Source: Pseudomonas fluorescens
GTDB taxonomy: Bacteria > Pseudomonadota > Gammaproteobacteria > Pseudomonadales > Pseudomonadaceae
Assembly (NCBI RefSeq): GCF_040448305.1
Contig: NZ_CP148752.1
Location: 310,001-374,000 of the forward strand
Reading direction: 5' to 3'
Length of the DNA stretch: 64,000 nucleotides
The notes under the pieces were generated by a model. The model made no database searches. It saw only the letters and a list, made by a program, of their open reading frames with translations, and was not told the DNA's origin. Shown here piece after piece: positions 23,519 to 32,780 of this stretch. Numbering within the stretch: position 1 is the first letter of the stretch; every line of letters starts with the position of its first letter. Both the position numbers and the translations under genes were made by a program.

Positions 23519-24274
23519 ATGCTTAAACGCTTTCTTCTCGTTCTCGCCAGTGCTTCTCTGTTGCTCATCAACGGGGCGCACGCTGCCGAAAGCCCCGATA
23601 CCGATCTGGTGTTGCTGACGGAGAACTTCCCGCCGTACAACATGGCGAAGAACGGCAAGAACTTCGCTCAGGACGAGAACATCAATGGCATCGCCACCGA
23701 TATCGTCCGCGAGATGTTCAAACGCGCCGACATTACCTACAGCCTGACGCTGCGTTTCCCTTGGGAGCGAATCTACAAACTCACCCTGGAGAAACCCGGT
23801 TACGGCGTATTCGTCATGGCCCGGTTGCCGGATCGCGAGAAGCTATTCAAGTGGGTCGGCCCGATTGGCCCGGACGACTGGATCATGCTCGCCAAGGCTG
23901 ACAGCAAGATCACCCTCGAAACCTTGAATGACGCGCGCAAATACAAGATCGGCGCCTACAAGGGCGATGCGATTGCCGAGACTCTGGCCAAGCAAGGCCT
24001 CAACCCGATCGTTGTGCTGCGTGATCAGGACAACGCCAGGAAGCTGGTCAACGGCCAGATCGACCTGTGGGCCACCGGTGACCCGGCCGGGCGCTATCTG
24101 GCGCGCCAGGAAGGGGTTAACGGGTTGAAAACCGTACTGCGTTTCAACAGTGCCGAACTTTACCTGGCACTGAACAAGGACGTGCCGGACGAGACGGTGG
24201 CCAAGCTCCAGGCGGCGCTGGATCAGATGCGCAAGGAAGGCGTGGTGGACGACATCATGGCGAAGTATCTGTAA
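23519..24274 (+). CDS. Periplasmic substrate-binding protein (SBP_bac_3 type)
   Basis: A 251-aa secreted protein: a signal peptide MLKRFLLVLASASLLLINGA cleaved near AHA-AESP, then a type-3 extracellular solute-binding fold (LVLLTENFPPYNMA..GIATDIVREMFKRA..RFPWERIY). Paralogues like this bind amino acids or act as stand-alone periplasmic sensors; no permease or ATPase gene is adjacent, so an ABC uptake partner is not shown. The 5' region contains the 16-bp inverted repeat. Confidence 0.85.
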   Translation: MLKRFLLVLASASLLLINGAHAAESPDTDLVLLTENFPPYNMAKNGKNFAQDENINGIATDIVREMFKRADITYSLTLRFPWERIYKLTLEKPGYGVFVMARLPDREKLFKWVGPIGPDDWIMLAKADSKITLETLNDARKYKIGAYKGDAIAETLAKQGLNPIVVLRDQDNARKLVNGQIDLWATGDPAGRYLARQEGVNGLKTVLRFNSAELYLALNKDVPDETVAKLQAALDQMRKEGVVDDIMAKYL

Positions 24275-24277
24275 CCA

Positions 24278-25513
24278 TCACTTCGATACAACCTGAGACG
24301 GAGCGGCTGGCGTAGCGCTCAAGTACACGGCACTTGTAAACACGTTATTCAATGTCGCCCTTGTCAGGTGCTGTTCCCCGGAACTGATGCCGATAATGCA
24401 AAGTGCATGTGCGCCGCTTTGTGGCCCGATTTCTGTATTGATGTAAGCGTCTTCAGCGCTGATGGCGGCGCTGTAATTGTCGGGAGCATAGCAGTCCCTG
24501 GCGTTATGGGCCGTTTTGTAGCGATAGAAGGGCGCCTCGAGGGAGAACCTGAAGTCCCACGTAGGCAATACGATCTGCCCATCCGGGTTTTGCGTTCTAT
24601 GAACGTATGACTTGAGCTTCCAGGGCTCCGTGACAGTCAGCTCGACCGGCTCCAACGAACAGTTTGCCCCATCGCTGGTGAAGACACCGTCAATAAAGCA
24701 CTTGTGCAGGAAGTTGGCAGAGTAGCTGTAGTTGAAGCGGGCGGCCCTGCAAGACGTCGAGTGCTCACAGCCAGGCGGCGCTGGTGTATTGCGCGAAACC
24801 ACGACTTTACTGACGATGCCGGTGATTTCGTTGGTGCGGCGGTTCAGCATCGGACTACCGGAGCTGCCAGCGTGAAGATCGCAGCTGTTTTTCATGGCCA
24901 AAGGGAACACCCCAGGGTGATCGATGAATGTTCCGGCAGTTTGTTCAGCACAGGCGCTCAATCGAAGCCCGTGTTCGGTAAAGCCGTTCGGCGCGCCAAT
25001 GTTAAGCGCATCCTGACTCTCGTAGATTTGATGGGACGCCAGCTTGAGCGGATTGACCCCGGCCTGGATCAGCGACGCCAATGTCGCGTCGACCTCGAGT
25101 ACTGCAAGATCGGTCCCGACCAGACTGCTCCATCGGGCGGTCCGGATGGCGTATCGGCGCTTACGCTGAGGCGTGTCATGAAAGTAGTGGAAGGTGACGC
25201 TGGCTTTCAAAGGCAGATTGGTCCGCGCCGAACCGTACTGAAAGAATACGCAATGACCACTGGTGAGCAGATAAGCAGGGCCAGTGGCTCGGCCTTGTCT
25301 GTTCCGCGTATCCAGTAGAACGGCGCTGCAGGTCTCGCCCGATTGGAGGCTGAGTCGTCCCACACCGCTCCAGATTTCATAAAGATGTTCGCTGTTTTGC
25401 AAAGCTCTCGACGGTGAATCGTTGACGGCGCCTTCGCCCAGGTCGCGGGCCTGCACTGCGGAAATAGCCAGCAGGCCAATCAGGCCTGCGAAGAAGAAGC
25501 TGAGATATTTCAT
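24278..25513 (-). CDS. Secreted trypsin-like serine protease
   Basis: A 411-aa exported protein. The signal peptide (MKYLSFFFAGLIGLLAI.., cleavage after AVQA) is followed by a trypsin-like fold: His in LLTSGHC, Asp in GTDLAVLEV and Ser in HAGSSGSPM make a complete catalytic triad. Eight or more Cys residues suggest disulphides. The C-terminal ~140 residues form an unrecognised beta-rich domain with paired Cys, perhaps for substrate or surface binding. ATG at 25513 with AAGGA 6 nt upstream is chosen over 25519. It converges with the binding-protein gene. Confidence 0.85.
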   Translation of the reverse strand: MKYLSFFFAGLIGLLAISAVQARDLGEGAVNDSPSRALQNSEHLYEIWSGVGRLSLQSGETCSAVLLDTRNRQGRATGPAYLLTSGHCVFFQYGSARTNLPLKASVTFHYFHDTPQRKRRYAIRTARWSSLVGTDLAVLEVDATLASLIQAGVNPLKLASHQIYESQDALNIGAPNGFTEHGLRLSACAEQTAGTFIDHPGVFPLAMKNSCDLHAGSSGSPMLNRRTNEITGIVSKVVVSRNTPAPPGCEHSTSCRAARFNYSYSANFLHKCFIDGVFTSDGANCSLEPVELTVTEPWKLKSYVHRTQNPDGQIVLPTWDFRFSLEAPFYRYKTAHNARDCYAPDNYSAAISAEDAYINTEIGPQSGAHALCIIGISSGEQHLTRATLNNVFTSAVYLSATPAAPSQVVSK

Positions 25514-25617
25514 GTCCATTCCTTGGTGATGAAATTCAGGGTGAGCGCTATCGTGGCACGCATCCGTGTACCGACAGGTATAAATAGTTATCGCGAAATG
25601 GAGTGGGCTGCGAGGAA

Positions 25618-26409
25618 TTACCGGGTGGTCGGGAGGCGGTACTGGCCATCCTTGCCATGCGCAGCCGTCGCCCGATTGCCACGCACACTGATCATCTGCC
25701 GGATATCAATCCACTCGATCCCCTGAGCCTTGAGCTTGGGCAGTTCGCGTTCCAGCACCGCCAATGTCTGCGGATACGGATGCCCGATCATCACCGCCGA
25801 GCCCTGTCTGTGCGCGAGGCTGATCGCTGTCTGCAACTGGGTCAGGATCGCTGCTTCAGTACGCTCATCGTCGAGAAACACATCCCGCGAAACGCTCGCC
25901 AAACCGATCTTCTGCGCTTGGGCTGCGGCCACGGTCTGGGCGCTGGTGCGACTGTCGACGAAGAATTTATGCCGGCGCTGCAAATCCGCCATCAACCACG
26001 CCATGGCGGCTGGCTGTGCGGTCATGCGGCTGCCCATGTGATTGTTGATGCCGCTGGTGTACGGGACCATTTTGAACGCAGCGTTCAGGCGTTTTTCCAG
26101 CTCGTCGACGGGCAACTCGGGATGCCAGGCGAACGGTCCGGTGGCCGGATCCATGGGCATGTGCAGGATGACGATCTTGCCGGCGCGATGGGCTTCGCGG
26201 GCGAATTCGGTGGCGTGGGGCGTGTCGGGCATGATTGCCGTGGTCACCGGGCCGGGCAGGGCGAGCACGCGGCGATCCCGGGGCAGGTTCTGCCCCAGGT
26301 CATCGATGATCAGGCTCAGGTAGGCTTTGTGGGGTGTCGATCCGGCGGGTTCTGCGTGAGCAACACCCGCCAGACAACACAACAGACCGATCAGCAACCG
26401 CAGAAGCAT
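25618..26409 (-). CDS. yibQ: Divergent polysaccharide deacetylase, YibQ-like
   Basis: A 263-aa exported protein (signal MLLRLLIGLLCCLAGVAHA). The divergent polysaccharide deacetylase pattern is seen: LSLIIDDLGQN, AIMPDTPHA, ILHMPMDP, INNHMGSRMT and MIGHPYPQT, with His and Asp residues at metal-binding positions. Downstream of ctpA, envC and gpmI, it matches the E. coli gpmM-envC-yibQ order. The substrate is unproven; a cell-wall polymer is likely. Confidence 0.9.
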   Translation of the reverse strand: MLLRLLIGLLCCLAGVAHAEPAGSTPHKAYLSLIIDDLGQNLPRDRRVLALPGPVTTAIMPDTPHATEFAREAHRAGKIVILHMPMDPATGPFAWHPELPVDELEKRLNAAFKMVPYTSGINNHMGSRMTAQPAAMAWLMADLQRRHKFFVDSRTSAQTVAAAQAQKIGLASVSRDVFLDDERTEAAILTQLQTAISLAHRQGSAVMIGHPYPQTLAVLERELPKLKAQGIEWIDIRQMISVRGNRATAAHGKDGQYRLPTTR

Positions 26410-26410
26410 C

Positions 26411-27730
26411 TCAACGGCCGGACGTGATACTCAGCCCTTTGAGCAGGCTCAGGGCCTGGGCCAATTGGTAATCATCGTCCTGTGGCATAGGTTTGGCCTT
26501 GCCGCTGGTGCCGGTCGGTTTGTCGGCGCCGCCGTTGCCATTGCCCAGGTGACCCTGCAAATCAGCTTCCTTGAAGTAATCGCTGTCCTGCTCGCTGGTG
26601 ATCTTGGCCTTGCGTACTTCGATATCCGGCACGATGCCCTGGGCCTGGATGGAACGGCCGTTCGGCGTGTAATACAGCGCCGTGGTGATCTTCAATGCGC
26701 GCTCGTTGTTAAGCGGCAGAACCGTCTGAACCGAGCCTTTGCCGAAACTGGTAGTGCCCATCAGCACGGCGCGTTTCTGGTCCTGCAGGGCGCCGGCGAC
26801 AATTTCCGAAGCCGAGGCGCTGCCGCCGTTGATCAGCACGACCATTGGCACGGCTTCGCTTTCGTCCTTGCCGGTGGCAGAGAAACGTAACTCGGAGTTG
26901 GCGATACGGCCCTTGGTGTAAACGATCAGACCCTTGGTGATGAAGTGGTCGACCACTTCCACCGCCGCTTGCAACACGCCGCCCGGGTTGTTGCGCAGGT
27001 CGAGAATGATACCCTTGAGCTTCTTGCCGTTGTCCTTGCGCAGCTTGGCCAGGGCCTTGGAAACCTCTTCACCGGTCTTGACCTGGAACTGGGTGATGCG
27101 AATGTAGCCGTAGCCCGATTCCAGCAACTGGCTCTTCACGCTCTTCACTTGAATGACGGCGCGGGTCAGGGTCACGTCGAACGGCGTGCCACCGTCGCGC
27201 ACCAGGGTCAGGGTGATTTTCTGGCCGATCTTGCCGCGCATCTTGTCGACGGCTTCGGTCATGCTCTGGCCGCGAGTCGGCTGGCCGTTGATCTTGACGA
27301 TGAAGTCGCCGGCCTGAATGCCGGCCTTGGAGGCTGGAGTGTCGTCAATGGGCGACACCACCTTGATGAAGCCGTCTTCGGCACCGACTTCGATGCCCAG
27401 GCCGCCGAATTCACCGCTGGTGCTTTCCTGCAACTCGGCGAAATCCTCAGGGCCCAGATAGGCCGAGTGCGGATCGAGGTTGCTGAGCATGCCCTTGATG
27501 GCGTTTTCCAGCAGGGTCTTGTCATCCACCGGTTCGACATAAGCGGCCTTGATCCGGTCCATCACCTCGGCAAAAGTGCGCAACTCATCCAGCGGCAGTG
27601 GCGCCTTGGTGGTCGCAGCAGTGCCCGCAGGCGCAACCGCCGGAGCTGGTTGAGCGGCAAACGCCAGAGGCGCGCCGATCACCAGGGCGATCGTCAGGGC
27701 CAGCGAGGTAAGGCGGGACAAATGCAGCAT
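26411..27730 (-). CDS. ctpA: Carboxyl-terminal processing protease (CtpA/Prc family)
   Basis: A 439-aa periplasmic S41 peptidase. A signal sequence precedes a helical cap (LRTFAEVMDRIKAAYVEPVD), a PDZ domain (FGGLGIEVG..PASKAGIQAGD) and the protease core with catalytic Ser in GGSASASEI and Lys in FGKGSVQT. The C-terminal tail is Gly/Lys-rich. In P. aeruginosa CtpA trims cell-wall hydrolases. ATG 27730 is preferred to TTG 27739. The yibQ start lies just 1 bp past its stop, and envC lies upstream, so envC-ctpA-yibQ form one operon. Confidence 0.93.
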   Translation of the reverse strand: MLHLSRLTSLALTIALVIGAPLAFAAQPAPAVAPAGTAATTKAPLPLDELRTFAEVMDRIKAAYVEPVDDKTLLENAIKGMLSNLDPHSAYLGPEDFAELQESTSGEFGGLGIEVGAEDGFIKVVSPIDDTPASKAGIQAGDFIVKINGQPTRGQSMTEAVDKMRGKIGQKITLTLVRDGGTPFDVTLTRAVIQVKSVKSQLLESGYGYIRITQFQVKTGEEVSKALAKLRKDNGKKLKGIILDLRNNPGGVLQAAVEVVDHFITKGLIVYTKGRIANSELRFSATGKDESEAVPMVVLINGGSASASEIVAGALQDQKRAVLMGTTSFGKGSVQTVLPLNNERALKITTALYYTPNGRSIQAQGIVPDIEVRKAKITSEQDSDYFKEADLQGHLGNGNGGADKPTGTSGKAKPMPQDDDYQLAQALSLLKGLSITSGR

Positions 27731-27761
27731 GTCTAACAAACTCCTGAATTAGGTAACGCGC

Positions 27762-29057
27762 TTATCCTTGCGCGCGGCACCATTGTGCCGGATCACTCGG
27801 GTGACCCTGCTGACGAATCGCGAAATACAATGCCGGTGTATCTTGTCCGCCACTGCTACCCACAGTGGAGATGGACTCACCGGCTTTTACCACGTCACCC
27901 GCAGACTTGAGCAGCGTCTGGTTGTGACCATAAAGACTCAAAAAACCGTTGCCGTGGTCGAGGATCACCAGCAACCCGGCGCCTCGCAGCCAGTCGGCAA
28001 ACACTACGCGACCACCATGCACCGCATGCACGGTGCTGCCGGCAGATGCGCCGATCATCACGCCATCCCACTTGGTCCGGGCATCGTCGCCACGGCTTTC
28101 ACCGTAGCGCGCCAGCAGTCGACCATCGACAGGCCAGGGAAGTTTGCCGCGGGTTGTCGCAAACGGGCCGCCAAAGGTCTCGCCGGAACTGGAAACCAGT
28201 GCGCCAGGTGTCGACCTGACCGGTTTGCGTGGGGCGTCGTCGCTGGCATCTGCCTGCGCCTGAGCCTCACGTAAACGCTTTTTTTCGGCTTCCTGCTGGG
28301 CAATCAGCGCTTTTTGTCGCGCTTCTTCTGCCTCACGAGCCTGGCGTGCCAGGGTTTCTTCAATGGTTTTAAGGACTTTAGACAGGTCTGCTTGATCCTG
28401 CTCGCGCGCCGCCAGTTTCTGATCGCGAGCCTTTACGTCGTCATTGAGCTTGGCCAGGACTTGCTGGCGCTCCTTGCGGACTTTCTCGAGCTCGTCACGC
28501 TGGGTGTCGAGGCTGCTTTGCTGCACCAGCAATTGCGCCTGCTGCATGGCGATGTCTTTCTCGACATTGGACAGTTGGCGCAGGGTTTCGTTGAAATTCT
28601 TCAACTGCTCCAGGCGAGCCTGGCTCAGGTAGTCGTAATAGGTGAGGGTACGGGCGAATCTTTCCGGATTCTGCTGGTTGAGCAGCAGCTTTAGGTATTC
28701 CTGGCGACCGTTCTGGTAGGCCGCCCGGGCCTGAATGGCGATCAGTCGTTGCTGTTCAATGCGCGCGCTCTGGAGTTTTTTTTTCTCCGCATCGAGGCGC
28801 TGCAGCTCGGCTTCGCTTTTCTTCAGCTCTTTTTGCAGGGCGTCGACCTGCTTCTCGAGCTTGCCCATTTCGGTTTCGGTGCCCTTGAGCTCTTTCTGCA
28901 CACCGGACTTTTCTTCCTGCAGCTTGCCCAGCAGCTTCTTCAGCTCGGCAATGTCCTGACGCGTGGCGTCCAACTGTTGTTGGGTATCTGCGCGCTCGTC
29001 AGCGAAAGCCGGTTGGAGCAGGCAGGTCAGGGCTAGGGCAGTCAGGATGCGGAGCAT
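27762..29057 (-). CDS. envC: EnvC-like murein hydrolase activator (M23 fold)
   Basis: A 431-aa periplasmic protein: signal peptide MLRILTALALTCLLQPAFA, then long coiled coils (residues 20-265), a linker and a C-terminal LytM/M23 domain. The first metal-binding His is missing (KWDGVMIG in place of H-x-G-I-D) and only YGHN remains of the later site, as in E. coli EnvC, which activates amidases AmiA/AmiB during division rather than cutting murein. The coiled coil would bind FtsX. ATG 29057 gives a proper signal peptide; the upstream extension runs through a REP element and is not coding. Confidence 0.92.
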   Translation of the reverse strand: MLRILTALALTCLLQPAFADERADTQQQLDATRQDIAELKKLLGKLQEEKSGVQKELKGTETEMGKLEKQVDALQKELKKSEAELQRLDAEKKKLQSARIEQQRLIAIQARAAYQNGRQEYLKLLLNQQNPERFARTLTYYDYLSQARLEQLKNFNETLRQLSNVEKDIAMQQAQLLVQQSSLDTQRDELEKVRKERQQVLAKLNDDVKARDQKLAAREQDQADLSKVLKTIEETLARQAREAEEARQKALIAQQEAEKKRLREAQAQADASDDAPRKPVRSTPGALVSSSGETFGGPFATTRGKLPWPVDGRLLARYGESRGDDARTKWDGVMIGASAGSTVHAVHGGRVVFADWLRGAGLLVILDHGNGFLSLYGHNQTLLKSAGDVVKAGESISTVGSSGGQDTPALYFAIRQQGHPSDPAQWCRAQG

Positions 29058-29180
29058 AGGGGCGGGCGGCACCAGGGAAAGGGACGGCCTAGTATGCCCG
29101 CCATGGGCGGCAAAAAAAATGCCCATTTCTGACTGTGTGATAACTGGCCAGGAGTTGCATCTAAAAACACCCCAAAACCA

Positions 29181-29272
29181 CTGTGGGAGCGAGCCTGCTC
29201 GCGAAAGCGGTGTGTCAGGCAACAATGATGTCGACTGATGCTCCGCATTCGCGAGCAGGCTCGCTCCCACAG
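29181..29272. repeat. REP doublet 2
   Basis: CTGTGGGAGCGAGCCTGCTC and its reverse complement, spaced by ~35 nt, between gpmI and envC. Confidence 0.9.
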
Positions 29273-29298
29273 GGTATTTCGGTGTTTGAGCGGTCGGG

Positions 29299-30828
29299 TT
29301 ACACCAGAATCGAAGTCCCGGTCATTTCCGCCGGTTGCTCGAGGCCCAGCAGCTTCAGCATGGTCGGCGCCACGTCCGCCAGCACGCCGCCTTCGCGGAC
29401 CTTCAGGTCGCGCTTGCCGACATAGATGAACGGCACCGGCTCGGTGGTGTGCGCGGTGTGCGCCTGGCCGGTGGTTTCATCGGACATTTGCTCGACGTTG
29501 CCATGGTCAGCGGTGATCAAGGCTTCGCCGCCGACTTTTTCCAGGGCATCGACGATGCGACCCACGCACAGGTCCAGGCATTCAACGGCCTTGACCGCCG
29601 CTTCGAACACGCCGCTGTGGCCAACCATGTCGCCATTGGCGTAGTTGACCACGATCACGTCGTAGCGCTGGTTTTCGATCGCATCGACGATGCGGTCGGT
29701 GACTTCCGGCGCGCTCATTTCCGGTTGCAAGTCATAGGTGGCGACTTTCGGTGACGGAATCAGGATGCGCTCTTCGCCCGGGAACGGTTCTTCGCGGCCG
29801 CCGGAGAAGAAGAAGGTCACGTGGGCATATTTTTCGGTTTCGGCGATGCGCAGCTGGGTCTTGCCGTTTTTCGCCAGGTAGTCGCCCAGCACGTTTTCCA
29901 GGCTGCCGGCAGCGAAAGCCGACGGCGCAGGGATGCTGGCGGCGTATTGGGTCAGCATGACGAAACCGGCCAGTTTCGGTTGGCGGGCACGCTCGAACTC
30001 ACTGAAGTTGTCTTCGACGAACACGCGGGTCAGCTCGCGGGCACGGTCGGCGCGGAAGTTCATGAACACTACGGCGTCGCCGTCTTCGACTTTTACCGGC
30101 TCGCCGATGGAGGTGGCTTTGACGAATTCGTCGCTCTCGCCACGCTCGTAGGCTGCTTGCAGGCCTTCCTGAGCGGTGGCGGCGTTGAATTCGCCCTGGC
30201 CATCGACAATCAGGTTGTAGGCCTGGGATACACGGTCCCAACGGTTGTCGCGGTCCATGGCGTAGTAGCGGCCGATGATGCTGGCGATCCGGCCTTTGCC
30301 CAAGGCCTGGAAGGTCGCGTCGAGCAGTTCGATCGACGACTGCGCGCTTTTCGGCGGGGTGTCGCGGCCGTCGAGGAAGGCGTGCAGGTAGATGTTCTGG
30401 GCGCCGCGCTTGAAGGCCAGTTCGGCCATGGCGACCAGGTGATCCTGGTGGCTATGTACGCCGCCATCGGACAGCAGCCCCATGAAATGCACGGCTTTGC
30501 CGGCGGCGACGGCTTTGTCTACGGCAGCGCAGATGGTCGGGTTCTCGAAGAACTCGCCGTCGCGGATCGATTTGGTCACGCGAGTGAAGTCCTGATACAC
30601 CACGCGGCCGGCGCCCAGGTTCATGTGGCCGACTTCGGAGTTGCCCATCTGGCCATCCGGCAGGCCGACGTCCATGCCGCTGCCCGAGATCAGGCCGTTC
30701 GGTACTGTGGCCCACAAACGGTCGAGTACGGGCTTCCTGGCCGCATAGATGGCGTTGGATTCGGGGCTGTCACTGTGACCGAAGCCGTCGAGAATCATCA
30801 GGACCAAAGGTTTAGGCGTGGTAGTCAT
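29299..30828 (-). CDS. gpmI: 2,3-bisphosphoglycerate-independent phosphoglycerate mutase
   Basis: A 509-aa Mn2+-dependent glycolytic mutase of the alkaline phosphatase superfamily. Catalytic Ser64 lies in PDGQMGNSEVGHM; LMILDGFG (N-terminal metal-binding Asp), DGRDTPP, NFRADRARELT, VNYANGDMVGH and TADHGNVEQM provide substrate and metal ligands. ATG 30828 is the standard N-terminus (MTTTPKPLVL). Divergent from yibN, as in E. coli. Confidence 0.97.
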   Translation of the reverse strand: MTTTPKPLVLMILDGFGHSDSPESNAIYAARKPVLDRLWATVPNGLISGSGMDVGLPDGQMGNSEVGHMNLGAGRVVYQDFTRVTKSIRDGEFFENPTICAAVDKAVAAGKAVHFMGLLSDGGVHSHQDHLVAMAELAFKRGAQNIYLHAFLDGRDTPPKSAQSSIELLDATFQALGKGRIASIIGRYYAMDRDNRWDRVSQAYNLIVDGQGEFNAATAQEGLQAAYERGESDEFVKATSIGEPVKVEDGDAVVFMNFRADRARELTRVFVEDNFSEFERARQPKLAGFVMLTQYAASIPAPSAFAAGSLENVLGDYLAKNGKTQLRIAETEKYAHVTFFFSGGREEPFPGEERILIPSPKVATYDLQPEMSAPEVTDRIVDAIENQRYDVIVVNYANGDMVGHSGVFEAAVKAVECLDLCVGRIVDALEKVGGEALITADHGNVEQMSDETTGQAHTAHTTEPVPFIYVGKRDLKVREGGVLADVAPTMLKLLGLEQPAEMTGTSILV

Positions 30829-30980
30829 GGAATCCACTCGTGGCTGAGGTAAAAGGGGTAATGGAAAAAGGAGTCGCAGTTTAAAGCGAAGTTCCAGCCA
30901 CGTCACCGCCGGACGGGGTTTGGCCCACCATAGTGGCTGTGTATACTGGCCGACATTTTAACGCCCTGGAACCTCCTTCG

Positions 30981-31394
30981 ATGGTTGCTAACCTGATTCA
31001 ATTCGCCACTAACCACTACATTCTCGTCGGTATCTTCGTCGTTCTGCTGGCGTTGCTGATTGCCTATCAAATGCAGGGCGGCGGCCGCAGCCTGAGCACC
31101 GGCGAACTGACCGGCCTGGTCAACAAGGACGCAGGCGTAGTGATCGACATTCGTCCGACCAAGGATTTCGCCGCCGGTCACATTGTCGGCGCGCTGAACA
31201 TTCCTCAGGACAAACTGACCGCCCGCGTTGGCGAGCTGGAAAAGCACAAGACCAAGACCATCATCCTGGTCGACGCCATGGGCCAGACCGCTGGCACCCA
31301 CGCCCGCGAATTGATGAAATCCGGTTTCACCGCCGCCAAGCTGTCCGGCGGTATCTCCAGCTGGAAAGCCGACAATCTGCCGTTGGTGAAGTGA
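30981..31394 (+). CDS. yibN: YibN-like membrane-anchored rhodanese-fold protein
   Basis: A 137-aa protein: membrane helix at residues 12-29, then a rhodanese fold (VVIDIRPTKDFAAGHIVGALNIP). The active-site loop reads VDAMGQTAG: the position of the catalytic Cys is occupied by Asp98, so sulphur transfer by the usual route is not expected. Upstream of grxC and secB with a 1-bp gap to grxC, exactly the E. coli yibN-grxC-secB order. Probably a membrane-linked scaffold with a structural rhodanese domain. Confidence 0.9.
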   Translation: MVANLIQFATNHYILVGIFVVLLALLIAYQMQGGGRSLSTGELTGLVNKDAGVVIDIRPTKDFAAGHIVGALNIPQDKLTARVGELEKHKTKTIILVDAMGQTAGTHARELMKSGFTAAKLSGGISSWKADNLPLVK

Positions 31395-31395
31395 T

Positions 31396-31650
31396 ATGAG
31401 TAGCGTCGTCGTCTATTCCAGCGATTACTGCCCTTACTGCTCGCGAGCCAAATACCTGCTCGAGAACAAAGGCGTGGCCTTCGAAGAGATCAAGGTCGAT
31501 GGCAAGCCGCAGGTGCGCGCTGCGATGGCCCAGAAGGCCGGGCGTACGTCCGTGCCGCAAATCTGGATCGGCAGCACTCACGTGGGCGGTTGTGATGATT
31601 TGTTCGCCCTGGACCGCGCCGGCAAGCTCGACGCGCTGCTCAGGGCCTGA
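31396..31650 (+). CDS. grxC: Glutaredoxin 3
   Basis: An 84-aa dithiol glutaredoxin: active site C12-P-Y-C15, the cis-Pro TSVPQIWIG loop and GGCDDLFAL glutathione-binding segment. It reduces disulphides in the cytoplasm with glutathione. Immediately follows yibN (1-bp gap) and precedes secB. Confidence 0.97.
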   Translation: MSSVVVYSSDYCPYCSRAKYLLENKGVAFEEIKVDGKPQVRAAMAQKAGRTSVPQIWIGSTHVGGCDDLFALDRAGKLDALLRA

Positions 31651-31706
31651 CGGCAATACCCCAAACAAGCAAACCTAAATGAACACTGGATCAAGAAGGA
31701 TCTGCG

Positions 31707-32192
31707 ATGACTGACCAACAGAACACTGCTGCGAACGAAGAAGAAACTGCACCGCAATTCTCCTTGCAGCGCATTTATGTGCGTGACCTGTCCTTCGAAG
31801 CTCCGAAAAGCCCGGCGATCTTCCGCCAGCAGTGGGAGCCGAGCGTTGCTCTGGATCTGAACACCCGTCAGAAGACGCTGGAAGCTGACTTCCACGAAGT
31901 CGTGCTGACCCTGTCGGTTACCGTGAAAAACGGTGACGAAGTGGCATTCATCGCTGAAGTGCAACAGGCCGGTATCTTCCTGATCAAGAACCTGGACGAC
32001 GCTTCGATGAGCCACACCCTGGGTGCGTTCTGCCCGAACATCCTGTTCCCGTACGCTCGCGAAACCCTGGACAGCCTGGTGACCCGCGGCTCGTTCCCGG
32101 CACTGATGCTGGCTCCGGTGAACTTCGATGCGCTGTACGCGCAAGAGCTGCAACGCATGCAGGCTGCTGGCGAGACTCCGACCGTTCAGTAA
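31707..32192 (+). CDS. secB: Protein-export chaperone SecB
   Basis: A 161-aa SecB, the tetrameric chaperone that keeps preproteins unfolded and delivers them to SecA. Seen: FSLQRIYVRDLSFEAPKSP, AFIAEVQQAGIF, CPNILFPYARE and the C-terminal PVNFDALYAQEL. The family length is normal. A REP doublet directly follows and probably forms the 3' end of the yibN-grxC-secB transcript. Confidence 0.97.
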   Translation: MTDQQNTAANEEETAPQFSLQRIYVRDLSFEAPKSPAIFRQQWEPSVALDLNTRQKTLEADFHEVVLTLSVTVKNGDEVAFIAEVQQAGIFLIKNLDDASMSHTLGAFCPNILFPYARETLDSLVTRGSFPALMLAPVNFDALYAQELQRMQAAGETPTVQ

Positions 32193-32220
32193 GCATTTCT
32201 GAACGTCGAAGCAAGTCCAA

Positions 32221-32310
32221 TGTGGGAGCGGGCTTGCTCGCGAAAGCGGTTTTTCAGTCAACATTCATGTTGAAGCTGATGACCCCTTCGCGAGCAAGCC
32301 CGCTCCCACA
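32221..32310. repeat. REP doublet 3
   Basis: TGTGGGAGCGGGCTTGCTCG and its complement flank ~35 nt; a T-run follows on the + strand. Lies between the convergent secB and trmL genes, where it may act as a bidirectional 3' end. Confidence 0.9.
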
Positions 32311-32324
32311 TTTTTTATGCAGTG

Positions 32325-32780
32325 TTATTTGAAGTCGTTCTGACGCCAGGCTTCGTAAACGGCCACCGCCACGGTATTGGACAGGTTCAGGCTGCGGCAG
32401 CCCTCGCGCATCGGCAGGCGCAGGCGTTGCTCGCCGGGCAGGGCGTCCAGCACTTCGGCGGGCAAGCCACGGCTTTCCGGGCCGAACAGGAACGCGTCGC
32501 CCGGAACGAAGCTGGCATCGTGGAACGGCCGCGAGCCCTTGGTGGTGAAGGCGAACAGCCGTGGATGGCCGAGGCTCTCCAGGCAGCTGGCAAGGTCCGC
32601 GTGGCGTTGCAGGGTGGCATACTCGTGGTAATCGAGACCGGCCCGGCGCAGACGCTTGTCGTCCATCTCGAAGCCCAGCGGTTCGATCAAATGCAGGTGG
32701 CAGCCACTGTTGGCGCACAGCCTGATAACGTTGCCGGTATTCGGCGGAATTTCTGGTTGGAAAAGGATGACGTGAAACAT
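32325..32780 (-). CDS. trmL: tRNA (cytidine/uridine-2'-O-)-methyltransferase TrmL
   Basis: A 151-aa SPOUT methyltransferase that 2'-O-methylates the wobble base of tRNA-Leu. Seen: PEIPPNTGNVIRLCANSG (motif 1), LFGPESRGLP (motif 2) and LPMREGCRSLNLSNTVAV (knot with SAM pocket). ATG 32780 has CGGAG upstream; the open frame to 32915 is antisense to the neighbour. Its start codon overlaps that of the divergent gene. Confidence 0.95.
   Translation of the reverse strand: MFHVILFQPEIPPNTGNVIRLCANSGCHLHLIEPLGFEMDDKRLRRAGLDYHEYATLQRHADLASCLESLGHPRLFAFTTKGSRPFHDASFVPGDAFLFGPESRGLPAEVLDALPGEQRLRLPMREGCRSLNLSNTVAVAVYEAWRQNDFK

Noticed and set aside
29058..29270. N-terminal extension of envC
   Set aside because: The extension is translated REP sequence; ATG 29057 gives a clean signal peptide.
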